Shown here: positions 52,878-61,396 of the stretch, in pieces
How the letters are laid out: every line of letters begins with the position of its first letter
Numbering within the stretch: position 1 is the first letter of the stretch
Assembly: GCF_001426665.1 (NCBI RefSeq)
Contig: NZ_LMEY01000023.1
Coordinates: 125,687-189,686, forward strand
Length of the DNA stretch: 64,000 nucleotides
Reading direction: 5' to 3'
Source: Rhizobium sp. Root1334
GTDB taxonomy: Bacteria; Pseudomonadota; Alphaproteobacteria; Rhizobiales; Rhizobiaceae
Position numbers and translations under genes: made by a program
Notes under the pieces: model-generated
Told to the model about the DNA's origin: nothing
The model's database searches: none
The model's input: only the letters and a program-made list of their open reading frames with translations

Positions 52878-53288
52878 ATGACCATTCGCCACATGCCCGT
52901 TGCAGCCCTGACCGCTGCGGCACTCAGCCTGATCGTCATCAACTCGCCGGCCTTTGCCCAAGGTGCAGCCGAACCACAGACGACCCAGCCGATGCAGGGC
53001 ACGGCTCCCGCTGCCATCAGCGATCAAAAGATCGAAGCCTTTGCCGTCGCCTATCTGCAGGTCGACAAGGTCCGCCAGGATTATGCCGCCAAGATCGGGG
53101 CCGAAAAGGACGCGGTGAACAAGCAGAAACTTCAGAACGAGGCCAACAAGCAGATGATCAATGCGGTCGAGAAGTCGCCGGACATGTCGCTTGATGAATA
53201 CAAGACTATCATCACCGCAGCACAGACTGATCCCGATGTCGCAAAGAAGGTGCAGGAAAAACTCAAGACCACTGATACCGCTCAATAG
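52878..53288 (+). CDS. DUF4168 exported protein
   Basis: A 136-residue exported protein with signal peptide ending SPAFAQ and a helical DUF4168 domain (about 50-135: ISDQKIEAFAVAYLQVDKVR, AVEKSPDMSLDEYKTIITAA). Start at 52878 follows AAGGAAGGAC. Function is not known; isolated gene. The 282 bases between it and the DUF1059 gene show no supported gene. Confidence 0.85.
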   Translation: MTIRHMPVAALTAAALSLIVINSPAFAQGAAEPQTTQPMQGTAPAAISDQKIEAFAVAYLQVDKVRQDYAAKIGAEKDAVNKQKLQNEANKQMINAVEKSPDMSLDEYKTIITAAQTDPDVAKKVQEKLKTTDTAQ

Positions 53289-53408
53289 GCCGATATCGCG
53301 GAGCAGGGCAAAACAGGTCCTGCTCCCGAATTGTTTCCAACAGAAAGCACTATAAAAAACGTGAGCTTTGATGTTATGCCTTCGTCTCCCTGAGACGTCC
53401 GCAAAGGC

Positions 53409-53966
53409 ATGCCCACCATCATGAGCTCTTCTCTTCAGCAGGAACTGATCGCTTCGATCCGCAACATCGCGGATTATCCGAAGCCAGGCATCATGTTCCG
53501 CGATATCACCACGCTGCTTGGCAATCCGCGCGCTTTCCGTAGTGCGATCGATGCGCTGATCCAGCCCTTTGCCGGCACCAAGATCGACAAGGTTGCGGGC
53601 GTGGAAGCACGCGGCTTCATCATGGGTGGCGCCATGGCGCACCAGATGTCGGCCGGTTTCGTTCCGATCCGCAAAAAGGGCAAGCTGCCGCACGATATCG
53701 TCCGCATCGCCTATAGTCTCGAATACGGCGTCGACGAGATGGAAATGCACCGCGATGCCATCAAGCCGGGTGAGAAGGTGGTTCTGGTCGATGATCTGAT
53801 CGCCACCGGTGGCACCGCCGAAGGCGCGACCAAGCTCTTGCAGCAGATGGGTGCCGATATCGTCGCCGCCTGTTTCATCATCGACCTGCCGGAACTCGGC
53901 GGCCGCAAGAAGCTCGAAGCCCTCGGTGTCGAGGTTCGCACGCTGATCGAATTCGACGGCCACTGA
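53409..53966 (+). CDS. apt: Adenine phosphoribosyltransferase
   Basis: A 185-residue enzyme that salvages adenine to AMP using PRPP. It carries [26 protein letters not shown] and the PRPP-binding loop [17 protein letters not shown] (124-140). The start may be 53409 or 53421; an AAAGG site is too close to the first and distant from the second. With adenine deaminase at the window's left edge the cell has two adenine salvage routes. Confidence 0.93.
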   Translation: MPTIMSSSLQQELIASIRNIADYPKPGIMFRDITTLLGNPRAFRSAIDALIQPFAGTKIDKVAGVEARGFIMGGAMAHQMSAGFVPIRKKGKLPHDIVRIAYSLEYGVDEMEMHRDAIKPGEKVVLVDDLIATGGTAEGATKLLQQMGADIVAACFIIDLPELGGRKKLEALGVEVRTLIEFDGH

Positions 53967-53986
53967 AGAAACGGCGGGAGCCATCT

Positions 53987-55105
53987 ATGACGTCGATACA
54001 GGAAGCGATGGCCGCAGCTGCGAATGAGGGAATCATCACCTCAGCGCAGGCGGAGAAGCTGGTGCCGTTTTTGCTGGATGCGAAGATGGCAGCCGGAGGC
54101 GGAGAACGCCGGGTGGCCGGTCCGGCGGTGCTCGCCGATGACGCGCTTCTGGCAGAAGAAAGCGAGCAGCCGCGTTTCGTTCGCGGTTTCCACGATATCC
54201 TGATCACCATCGGCGTCATCGTGGCGCTCGTCGGCCTCTGGGGTATCGGCAATCTGTTTGCTGTTCTGCCGGCCATCATCATCCTGGCCGAGATCCTGAT
54301 CCGGAGGCAACGTCTTGCGTTGCCCGCCGTGGCGCTGACTGTGGCTCTCCTCCACTGGACCGGCATGTTTGCTCTGCTGGTCATCGAGGTGGCTGCTCCA
54401 GAGGAACTCGACACCCTGATCAACTGGCTGATGGTGTTGCCGATCTTTGCTGCCGTTCTGGCAGCGTTTTACTGGCGATACCGGGTGCCCTTGGCGCTGG
54501 CGGCAACGCTTCTGGCGCTGTTCCTGCTCGCCATGGATATCGTGCTTGTGCTGATTGCCAAGGCCTACGGCTCGACCGAGGCTCTTGCCGAGCATTCCGG
54601 TCTGGTTTCCAGCGTGTTCCTGATCAGCGCGTTGGGCCTCTTTTCGGCGGCAATGTCCTATGATGTCGCCGATCCAACCCGCAAAAGCCGTAAATCCGAC
54701 GTGGCATTCTGGCTGCATCTCGCAGCTGCTCCGGCGCTGCTCTACGCCATGCTGTCCTTCATCTTCCTGCGCAATTTTTCCAGCGAATGGTGGGGAGATG
54801 CAACATCACCGGCGGATGCGGCCGCGGTGCTTGCGATCGTCATCGTCTTCATGGTCATCGGCCTGATTATCGACCGGCGCGCCTTTGTCACCTCTGGACT
54901 GGTATCGCTCGGTCTGGCGATCTGGACGATCCTGCAGCGGGGCGGGGTGGCTTTCAGCGACTATTTTTCCGTCACCGTGCTTGCGGTCGGCGTCGTCGTT
55001 TTGATGATCGGTATTTTCTGGCAGGCGTTGCGGCGGGCTATCGTCTCGCTGCTGCCAGCCGGGATCACCTCACACCTGCACCCGGTCTATCAAGCCAAGG
55101 TCTGA
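53987..55105 (+). CDS. DUF2157-like multi-pass membrane protein
   Basis: A 372-residue protein. The first 65 residues are soluble (helical, GIITSAQAEKLVPFLLDA as in DUF2157 N-terminal domains), then nine or ten hydrophobic helices fill 70-355. No catalytic motif is visible. It follows apt by 20 bases and may share its transcript. Function unknown; an envelope or transport role is only a guess. Confidence 0.75.
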   Translation: MTSIQEAMAAAANEGIITSAQAEKLVPFLLDAKMAAGGGERRVAGPAVLADDALLAEESEQPRFVRGFHDILITIGVIVALVGLWGIGNLFAVLPAIIILAEILIRRQRLALPAVALTVALLHWTGMFALLVIEVAAPEELDTLINWLMVLPIFAAVLAAFYWRYRVPLALAATLLALFLLAMDIVLVLIAKAYGSTEALAEHSGLVSSVFLISALGLFSAAMSYDVADPTRKSRKSDVAFWLHLAAAPALLYAMLSFIFLRNFSSEWWGDATSPADAAAVLAIVIVFMVIGLIIDRRAFVTSGLVSLGLAIWTILQRGGVAFSDYFSVTVLAVGVVVLMIGIFWQALRRAIVSLLPAGITSHLHPVYQAKV

Positions 55106-55114
55106 TGACGGTTC

Positions 55115-55582
55115 TCAAGGGAACTCGATGACCTTGCTTTCGAACCGGATGACCGACTGGCCATCCTGGTTTTCGCCTTCGCACAGGATGGTGTTGATCC
55201 GCCATCCCGGCCGTGATTCCAGGTCCTTTGCCGCAACGAAGGTGACGAAATAGGTGATCGTGTCGCCGGCGAAGACCGGCCGCAGCCAGCGCATGTCCTT
55301 GAAGCCGGGCGAGGGGCCAAGCTTGGGCGCAACGAGGCCCTCGGCCGCCAGCCGCTTCATTTCACCCAGCCAGTACGGCACGAAGCATTTCATCCATCCG
55401 GCGCAGGTGTGCCAGCCGGACGCGCAGAGGCCGCCGAACAACGATTGCCTGGCCAGGTCCGCATCGAGATGAAACGGCTGCGGATCGAATTTTTCGGCGA
55501 AATGGATGATGTCTTCGGGGCTGAACGTCACCGTGCCGATGGTTTCGCGCGTACCTGCGGGGTGGAGGTCGGACAGTTTCAT
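55115..55582 (-). CDS. MaoC-like dehydratase (second of a pair)
   Basis: A 155-residue hot-dog fold protein of the MaoC family, with DIIHFAEKFDPQPFHLDADL, GGLCASGWHTCAGWM, the usual Asp/His catalytic region. MaoC hydratases act on enoyl-CoA or related thioesters. Start at 55582 is seven bases from AGGAG and overlaps the preceding gene stop by ATGA. It shares the fold with its neighbour; the two may pair to form a hetero-oligomer. Confidence 0.87.
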   Translation of the reverse strand: MKLSDLHPAGTRETIGTVTFSPEDIIHFAEKFDPQPFHLDADLARQSLFGGLCASGWHTCAGWMKCFVPYWLGEMKRLAAEGLVAPKLGPSPGFKDMRWLRPVFAGDTITYFVTFVAAKDLESRPGWRINTILCEGENQDGQSVIRFESKVIEFP

Positions 55583-56034
55583 GCAGCGTCTCCTGCCGTT
55601 TGGCAGCGGATCATGTTGGCATAGTCGCAAATCGCCACGGTCTCGCCCCGCTGGTTGACGACGACGGCGCGCAGCCGCACGATGCCGATCTCGGGCCTTG
55701 AGCGCGAGACACGCGCCTCAAGGACGGTGCAATTGCCGGACAGCGTGTCGCCGGCAAGCACCGCTTTCTTCCATTCCATGCTGTCGACGCCGGGAGAACC
55801 TTCCGACGCCGTTTCATGGATGTAGCTATCGCAGAGCATCCGCATCATCATCGCGCTGGTATGCCAGCCGGAGGCCGCCAATCCGCCGAGAATGCTGGCC
55901 CTGCCGCCTTCCTCGGACAGATGCATCGGCTGCGGGTCGAATTCCGATGCAAAGGCGATGACCTCCTCGGCCTTGACCACGACCGGTTTGAAATCGAACC
56001 GTTTGCCGACCGGAAAATCCTCGAAATGAAGCAT
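55579..56034 (-). CDS. MaoC-like dehydratase (first of a pair)
   Basis: A 151-residue MaoC-family hydratase, with KPVVVKAEEVIAFASEFDPQ, MHLSEEGGRASILGGLAASG and WHTSAMMMRML. Its strands match its downstream neighbour, suggesting gene duplication. Both are short, single hot-dog proteins. Pathway not identifiable here; upstream gene is on the same strand beyond 56.1 kb but 80 bases away. Confidence 0.87.
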   Translation of the reverse strand: MLHFEDFPVGKRFDFKPVVVKAEEVIAFASEFDPQPMHLSEEGGRASILGGLAASGWHTSAMMMRMLCDSYIHETASEGSPGVDSMEWKKAVLAGDTLSGNCTVLEARVSRSRPEIGIVRLRAVVVNQRGETVAICDYANMIRCQTAGDAA

Positions 56035-56116
56035 GGCTGAATATCCTCCAACACGGACGTTCTAGCATCCGCACGTGTCCTGGGAAATGGAAACAGGATT
56101 ACGGTGGCGGGCCGGA

Positions 56117-57565
56117 TCAAGGCTGGAAAGGCAGGTCCTGACCGTTGATCTTCACCTTCTTGCTTTCGTCGACGGTAATATTCCACATCTGACGGCCATC
56201 CGGCGTCTGCTTGGCAAAACCCTTGATCATCAGCAGCATGAAGGCCGCCTGGCCGAATTCCGGCACGGTTGCGGCGTTCTTTTGCATGTAGGAAACCGTA
56301 TTGTCAAAATCCTTGGCATAGAGGGTGACATCGGTGTTCTGGCGGTCCGGCTGTTCCGGATAGATAGTCGTCGTGCCCGACAGGCTGAAATCGTAGACGG
56401 CGGAGCGGGCCGAGACCTCGTCATACCGGATCGTCATGGCGCCGCCCGGCAGGAAGATGCGGCCGGCCTCGGCCGACTGTTCGTCGGTCAGCGGCTTGTC
56501 GGCGTCGAAGTTGGCGCGGTCGATCAGATAGGTGATGCCGCTGGCCAGATTGAGCTTTTCCAGTGAAATACGGGCGGTCACGGTTTGGGGAAGCGCCGAG
56601 GCAAAGGCTTCCGGCACCTGTCCGGGCGGCAGCGATGGTTTGTCGATGGTGACGCCGAAGCCGACTTTCGCATCGTCCTTCAGGCCGTTGGTGTCGATGG
56701 TGTAGCGCAAGGTTTCCGCACCATAGGTGCCGGTGGCCGTGGCGATCTTGAAATTGGCGATCTCGATTGATTCCAGAAGGTTTTCAAACATCGGCAGGTT
56801 GGCGCGTATCAGCGATTTCAAGCGAACCTGCTCGGTTGCCAGCAGCTTTTCCTTCTTCACATTGTCGAAAACGAAGAAAACAAGATCCTGCAGCGGCCGG
56901 TAGGCAAGGCCGTTGACGGCGACATCCGCTGTCACGGTATCGGCGGAAATATCCACCTTCATCTTTAAGGGATCGATGATCGTTTCGGTAAAGCCGTTCA
57001 GCGCCGTGTTGCCGCGAATGTCGATGGTCTGCGGCGTCGCCCGCGTCGAGTTCATCGTCGACGTCATCGATCCGAACCGGGCTTCGACGGATTGCTGCGG
57101 TGACACCGACGTCATGAAAATGCCATCTGCGGACATGTCGGCGGTTTTGAAATAGAACAGATCGGGATCGACAATGCCTTCGGCGCGCATCGCGTCGATC
57201 TTGTAGGTGAAGTCGGTTTTTTCGGGTCCTGTAGTGAACTGTCCCTTCACATCGAGATCAGCGGCCTGGGAGAAATGCCAGAGTCCATCGTCCATCGGGC
57301 GGATCAGCGAAAGCAGTGGCTTCAGGCCGGAAATGCTGAAGGTTTTCGGATCGATGTCTTTCAGAAGCACGGTCGGATCGAAGGTCAGTTCGTAATCGGC
57401 GGTGCCGGGCCGCACCTTGATCAGGCCCGTCTTTGCCAGGGTTTCCGGGAGGAATGAGGTGAACTTCCGCTCGAGTTCCTGCGCACCCTGATGGCTGATA
57501 TCCGCGGCCTGCACTGATTGTGTGATGAGGGCGGTTGAAAGCAGAAGGGCAGGAATCAGGCGCAT
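56117..57565 (-). CDS. DUF2125 exported protein
   Basis: A 482-residue protein with signal peptide (cleavage after VQA) and a beta-rich repetitive mature region resembling DUF2125 of alphaproteobacteria (LKPLLSLIRPMDDGLWHFSQ, NTALNGFTETIIDPLKMKVD). It lacks membrane helices after the signal, so it is probably periplasmic, perhaps related to lipid-handling AsmA-like proteins. Start at 57565 follows GAGGAG. Function unknown. Confidence 0.78.
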   Translation of the reverse strand: MRLIPALLLSTALITQSVQAADISHQGAQELERKFTSFLPETLAKTGLIKVRPGTADYELTFDPTVLLKDIDPKTFSISGLKPLLSLIRPMDDGLWHFSQAADLDVKGQFTTGPEKTDFTYKIDAMRAEGIVDPDLFYFKTADMSADGIFMTSVSPQQSVEARFGSMTSTMNSTRATPQTIDIRGNTALNGFTETIIDPLKMKVDISADTVTADVAVNGLAYRPLQDLVFFVFDNVKKEKLLATEQVRLKSLIRANLPMFENLLESIEIANFKIATATGTYGAETLRYTIDTNGLKDDAKVGFGVTIDKPSLPPGQVPEAFASALPQTVTARISLEKLNLASGITYLIDRANFDADKPLTDEQSAEAGRIFLPGGAMTIRYDEVSARSAVYDFSLSGTTTIYPEQPDRQNTDVTLYAKDFDNTVSYMQKNAATVPEFGQAAFMLLMIKGFAKQTPDGRQMWNITVDESKKVKINGQDLPFQP

Positions 57566-57648
57566 TGAAAACTCCTCAAATGATTGCGAGGCAACATATA
57601 GCCGATCGGCTGAAGGGCAAGCGCCAAGGCGGCCGCAACACGCTACAG

Positions 57649-57690
57649 ACGGCAACGCCGTTCGCTAGAGTTAACGAACGGCGTTGCCGT
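57649..57690 (-). terminator. Hairpin downstream of ychF
   Basis: A 16-bp perfect stem (ACGGCAACGCCGTTCG / CGAACGGCGTTGCCGT) with a 10-base loop, about 50 bases past the ychF stop. Strong structure, but no T-run. Confidence 0.6.
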
Positions 57691-57742
57691 GTCTTGAGTT
57701 TCCTGTCGGAAGCGCAGCCGCCCGTACGGCCCCACGCTCCGT

Positions 57743-58846
57743 TTAGGTGTTGAAGCGGAAGTGGATGACGTCGCCGTCCTGAACGACATATTCCTTGCCT
57801 TCGTCGCGCGCCTTGCCAGCTTCCTTGGCGCCGGTTTCACCGCCAAACGCGATGTAATCGTCATAGGCAATGGTGAAGGCGCGGATGAAGCCGCGTTCGA
57901 AATCCGTGTGGATGACGCCTGCGGCGGCCGGTGCCTTGGTTCCGCGCGGAATGGTCCAGGCGCGCGTTTCCTTGGGGCCGACGGTGAAATAAGTGATCAG
58001 GTCGAGCAGCTTGTAGCCGGCGCGGATCAGCTGGTCGAGACCGGCTTCATGCAGGCCTAGCGCTTCCAGGAATTCCTTGGATTCTTCTTCCGGCAGCTGC
58101 GCCACTTCGGATTCGATCGCAGCCGAGATAACGACGGTTTCTGCACCCTGCGCCTTGGCCATGGCTTCGACGGCCTTGGTATGGGCATTGCCGGTTGCAG
58201 CATCGGCTTCCGCGACGTTGCAGACGTAGAGAACCGGGTGGGCGGTCAAAAGATTGAGACCCTGCAGGATGAGCTTTTCTTCCGCATCCAGTGTCGGCAG
58301 AAGCGTGCGCACCGGCTTGCCGTCCTGCAGCAGCTTCAAAGCCGCATCCATGACCGGCAGCAAGCTGAGGGATTCCTTGTCCTTCGATGCGGCGCGCTTG
58401 CGCGTCTGCTCGGTGCGGCGTTCCAGGCTTTCCAGATCGGCGAGCATCAGCTCGGTCTCGATCGTCTCGGCGTCGCCGACAGGATTGATGCGGCCCTCGA
58501 CATGGGTGATATCGTCGTCTTCGAAGCAGCGCAGCACATGTACCGTCGCATCAACTTCGCGGATATTGGCGAGGAACTTGTTGCCCAGACCTTCACCCTT
58601 CGACGCGCCGCGCACCAGGCCGGCGATATCGACGAACGAGATGCGGGTCGGGATCAGTTCCTTGGACTTGGCGATATCGGCAAGCTTGCGCATGCGCGGA
58701 TCCGGCACAGCCACTTCTCCGGTATTCGGCTCGATGGTGCAGAACGGATAGTTTGCCGCCTGCGCCTGCGCCGTCTTGGTCAGCGCGTTGAAAAGAGTGG
58801 ACTTGCCGACATTCGGCAGTCCGACGATACCGCATTTGAAACCCAT
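57743..58846 (-). CDS. ychF: Redox-regulated ATPase/GTPase YchF (OLA1 family)
   Basis: A 367-residue Obg-family P-loop protein that binds ATP. GLPNVGKSTLFNALT is G1, the G2/G3 regions are TRISFVDIAGLVRGASKGEG, and the G4 motif reads NVAE (CNVAEAD), the YchF variant that explains ATP preference. A C-terminal TGS domain (about 280-360: ITYFTVGPKETRAWTIPRGT) completes the family layout. Start at 58846 gives MGFKCGIVGLPN; the longer frame to 58912 is not supported. Confidence 0.95.
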   Translation of the reverse strand: MGFKCGIVGLPNVGKSTLFNALTKTAQAQAANYPFCTIEPNTGEVAVPDPRMRKLADIAKSKELIPTRISFVDIAGLVRGASKGEGLGNKFLANIREVDATVHVLRCFEDDDITHVEGRINPVGDAETIETELMLADLESLERRTEQTRKRAASKDKESLSLLPVMDAALKLLQDGKPVRTLLPTLDAEEKLILQGLNLLTAHPVLYVCNVAEADAATGNAHTKAVEAMAKAQGAETVVISAAIESEVAQLPEEESKEFLEALGLHEAGLDQLIRAGYKLLDLITYFTVGPKETRAWTIPRGTKAPAAAGVIHTDFERGFIRAFTIAYDDYIAFGGETGAKEAGKARDEGKEYVVQDGDVIHFRFNT

Positions 58847-59034
58847 GGTCTTGAAACCTGTCCGATCGAATTCTGTTGCTGTGCCTTTTGCGGAAACTTG
58901 GGCCGAGGTCAAGCCTCAGACCGGTTTTGCAGGCTTTATAGGGGAGAAGCCGCCCGAGTGCATCTTGTTTGAAGCCGGTTTGCGATGCACAATGGATCTT
59001 TCCTCCACTCCTGTGACCAACGGGCGGATTTCCG

Positions 59035-59346
59035 ATGGCGGATAACGACACCAGTCTCAAACCCAAAACTGTGACCAAGCCAAAGCTGGAAAGGCCGAAG
59101 CTCTACAAGGTCACTCTGGTCAATGACGATTATACGCCGCGCGAATTCGTCATCATGGTTCTGAAGGCGGTGTTCCGCATGAGCGAGGAGACCGGCTACC
59201 GGATGATGATGACCGCCCACAAGATGGGCGTGTGCGTCATTGTCGTCTGTGCCAGGGATATTGCCGAGAGCAAGGCGAAGGAAGCCACGGATCTGGGCAA
59301 GGAGGCGGGCTTTCCGCTGATGTTTGTGACGGAGCCGGAGGAGTAG
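59035..59346 (+). CDS. clpS: ClpS adaptor for ClpAP protease
   Basis: A 103-residue ClpS: N-terminal tail rich in K and P (LKPKTVTKPKLERPKL), core YKVTLVNDDYTPREFVIMVL, then TAHKMGVCVIVVCARDIAE, closing FPLMFVTEPEE. The residues that form the N-degron pocket (Asn-Asp-Asp loop and Met/Cys helices) are present. It delivers N-end-rule substrates to ClpA. Rhizobia have two ClpS paralogues; which this is cannot be decided. It is convergent with the GNAT gene (6-base gap). Confidence 0.93.
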   Translation: MADNDTSLKPKTVTKPKLERPKLYKVTLVNDDYTPREFVIMVLKAVFRMSEETGYRMMMTAHKMGVCVIVVCARDIAESKAKEATDLGKEAGFPLMFVTEPEE

Positions 59347-59352
59347 GCAGGA

Positions 59353-59814
59353 CTAAATCCCGGCAGGCCGCCTGATCTGAAAGCCGGTCTTGTTCTGCAC
59401 GAAGCCGCATCCCTCATAGAATCTCAGTGTCGCCGGTTCTTTCGAACCGGTCAGCAACATGACTTTGTAACATCCGGCGTCCCAGGCCCGCTGGAAGGCA
59501 TCTGTGATCAAAGTCCGCGCATGGCCGCGCTTGCGGTATTCGGCGTGCGTGACGACGTTCTCGATCAACGCATAGGGCGCGCCGCCGCGGGTCAGGTTTG
59601 GGATCACCACCAGCGTCACCGAAGAGGTCAAATTCTCGCCCGAGACGCCGATCAGCAGCGTCATACCGGGCTGCGCGATGATCTCGGCGAAGCGCCCGGT
59701 TGCGATATCCGACGCCATCTCCGGATCGTCCGGGTTGAGGTGTCGATAGAGTGAAAGCAGGGCCGGAAGATCGTCTGGCGTTGCCGGCCGGATACGGAAA
59801 TCACCGGTCTGCAT
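59353..59814 (-). CDS. GNAT family N-acetyltransferase
   Basis: A 153-residue acetyltransferase with FRIRPATPDDLPALLSLYRH, the acetyl-CoA loop EYRKRGHARTLITDAF and the end AGCYKVMLLTGSKEPATLRF. Acceptor unknown. It lies four bases downstream of pth on the same strand and is probably co-transcribed. Confidence 0.87.
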   Translation of the reverse strand: MQTGDFRIRPATPDDLPALLSLYRHLNPDDPEMASDIATGRFAEIIAQPGMTLLIGVSGENLTSSVTLVVIPNLTRGGAPYALIENVVTHAEYRKRGHARTLITDAFQRAWDAGCYKVMLLTGSKEPATLRFYEGCGFVQNKTGFQIRRPAGI

Positions 59815-59818
59815 GGTT

Positions 59819-60535
59819 CTATTCGTCCTTGTTGCCGAACAGCTTCTTGAGCATGTCGGCCATCGGGCCGGTCGTCGGCAGGATTTTTGGCTGTGCGCTG
59901 TTGCGGGCCTGGCGGATATGCGACTTTCCAGTGGCGGGCTTTGTTGGAGTCTGGACGGGCTCCGGCTTGCCGCCGGTTGCCAGCGTCAGCTTGTTGAGAA
60001 ACTGCGAATCCTCGGCCTTCACGAGCATGTCGGCATTGTCAGCCAGCGCATCGAGCAGCGGTTCCAGCCAAACCTTGTCGGCCTTGGCGAAATCACCGAG
60101 CACATGGCCGTGCACTCTCTCCTTCGAACCAGGATGGCCGATACCGAGGCGCAGGCGGCGGTATTCGCGGCCGCAATGCGCATCGAGCGACTTGATACCA
60201 TTATGACCACCGTGGCCGCCGCCGGTCTTGATCCGGGCCTTGCCCTCAATGAGATCGAGTTCGTCGTAGATAGCCAGAATGTCCTTAGGCTCCAGCTTGT
60301 AGAAGCGCATAGCCTCGCCGACCGCTTCGCCCGAGAGGTTCATGAAGGTCTGCGGCTTCATCAAGAGCACCCGTTCGCCGCCGATCTCGCCTTCCGAAAC
60401 CAGCGCCTTGAATTTCTTCGACCAGGGCGAAAAGCCGTGACGCCGCTGGATCGCGTCGACGGCCATGAAGCCGATATTGTGGCGGTTACCGGCATATTCG
60501 GCGCCTGGATTACCAAGACCTGCGAAAATCAGCAT
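59819..60535 (-). CDS. pth: Peptidyl-tRNA hydrolase
   Basis: A 238-residue Pth that recycles peptidyl-tRNAs. Active-site residues: Asn 9 in [10 protein letters not shown], His 19 in NRHNIGF, the QTFMNLSG loop, the Asp in YDELDL. The C-terminal 45 residues are a Pro/Lys-rich extension ([19 protein letters not shown]) beyond the usual 190-residue enzyme. It begins the pth-GNAT pair. Confidence 0.95.
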   Translation of the reverse strand: MLIFAGLGNPGAEYAGNRHNIGFMAVDAIQRRHGFSPWSKKFKALVSEGEIGGERVLLMKPQTFMNLSGEAVGEAMRFYKLEPKDILAIYDELDLIEGKARIKTGGGHGGHNGIKSLDAHCGREYRRLRLGIGHPGSKERVHGHVLGDFAKADKVWLEPLLDALADNADMLVKAEDSQFLNKLTLATGGKPEPVQTPTKPATGKSHIRQARNSAQPKILPTTGPMADMLKKLFGNKDE

Positions 60536-60657
60536 GAGTGTATCTCTAACAGTCGGACAGACTGTCTTGCACCGCGTTGGCGGCCGGATGTCAACCGTCT
60601 GGCGTGTGCAAGGGCCGGTTTTCCGGTCTGGCCCTGCGCTTAACGCCGCTATGCGGG

Positions 60658-61374
60658 TTATCGGTTGGGGCGCAGTCCGTACTTTATGAAGATCTGGTCC
60701 TGCGTGCCGTCGGCGATCAGTTTGTCGAGTTGTGCCTGCATTGCCGTGACCATGCTATCCGGCAAATCGAGATTGCAGGCAAAGCCATAGAATTTGCCTT
60801 CGAGAACAAGCGCGCTTTCAAGTGCTGCACCCTGGTCGCGCATCATTTCGAAGGTCTTTTCCGAGGTCATCATCAGGTCGATGCGGCCGCTCAGGAGCTT
60901 CTTTACCGTCGTTTCCATGTCGGCGGCGAGATCGACCTTGGGGAAAGCGTTCTTGTGCAGATAGTTGGCCGAAAAATCGTCGCGCTGGGTACCGACGGTG
61001 AAGCGCTTGGCCTCCTCGGCATTGGCCGGATTGACGCCCGAGCCTGTCTTGCGGACCATCACCATACGATCGATCAGCAGCGGCTCGACCCATTTGAATC
61101 GCTTGTCACGTTCGTCATCATGACCGGTGGTGAAAAGACAGGTCCACGGCTGGTTTTCCGTCAGCGACAGCGCCCGTGCCCAGGGAAGAATTTCGAGCGA
61201 GTAGGGGGTGCCAAGTGCCTGCATCATCCGTTCGGCCTGCTCGACGGCGGCGCCGCTGATGACCCCGTTTTTGCTGAAATTGTAGGGAGGATACTCTTCC
61301 GTCAGCAATTTCAATGTTTCGGCATTCGCCGTGCCCGAGAAAAGGAGAGCGAGTGCGAACGCCATATGTCTCAT
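60658..61374 (-). CDS. Periplasmic solute-binding protein (amino-acid type) next to GGDEF-EAL gene
   Basis: A 238-residue type II binding protein (SBP_bac_3 fold): signal peptide ending NAE, then [20 protein letters not shown], the ligand cleft region [20 protein letters not shown] and [20 protein letters not shown]. No ABC transporter genes adjoin it. It starts 22 bases after the stop of the GGDEF-EAL protein, with AAAGGA before the ATG, so they are co-transcribed. This suggests that it is a ligand sensor for the membrane c-di-GMP enzyme rather than a transporter component. Confidence 0.85.
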   Translation of the reverse strand: MRHMAFALALLFSGTANAETLKLLTEEYPPYNFSKNGVISGAAVEQAERMMQALGTPYSLEILPWARALSLTENQPWTCLFTTGHDDERDKRFKWVEPLLIDRMVMVRKTGSGVNPANAEEAKRFTVGTQRDDFSANYLHKNAFPKVDLAADMETTVKKLLSGRIDLMMTSEKTFEMMRDQGAALESALVLEGKFYGFACNLDLPDSMVTAMQAQLDKLIADGTQDQIFIKYGLRPNR

Positions 61375-61396
61375 ACCCGTTCTTCCTTTATTGTTG

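Noticed and set aside
52860..53984. A 374-codon antisense frame over the DUF4168 and apt genes
   Set aside because: Shadow of two real genes; no motif or ribosome site.
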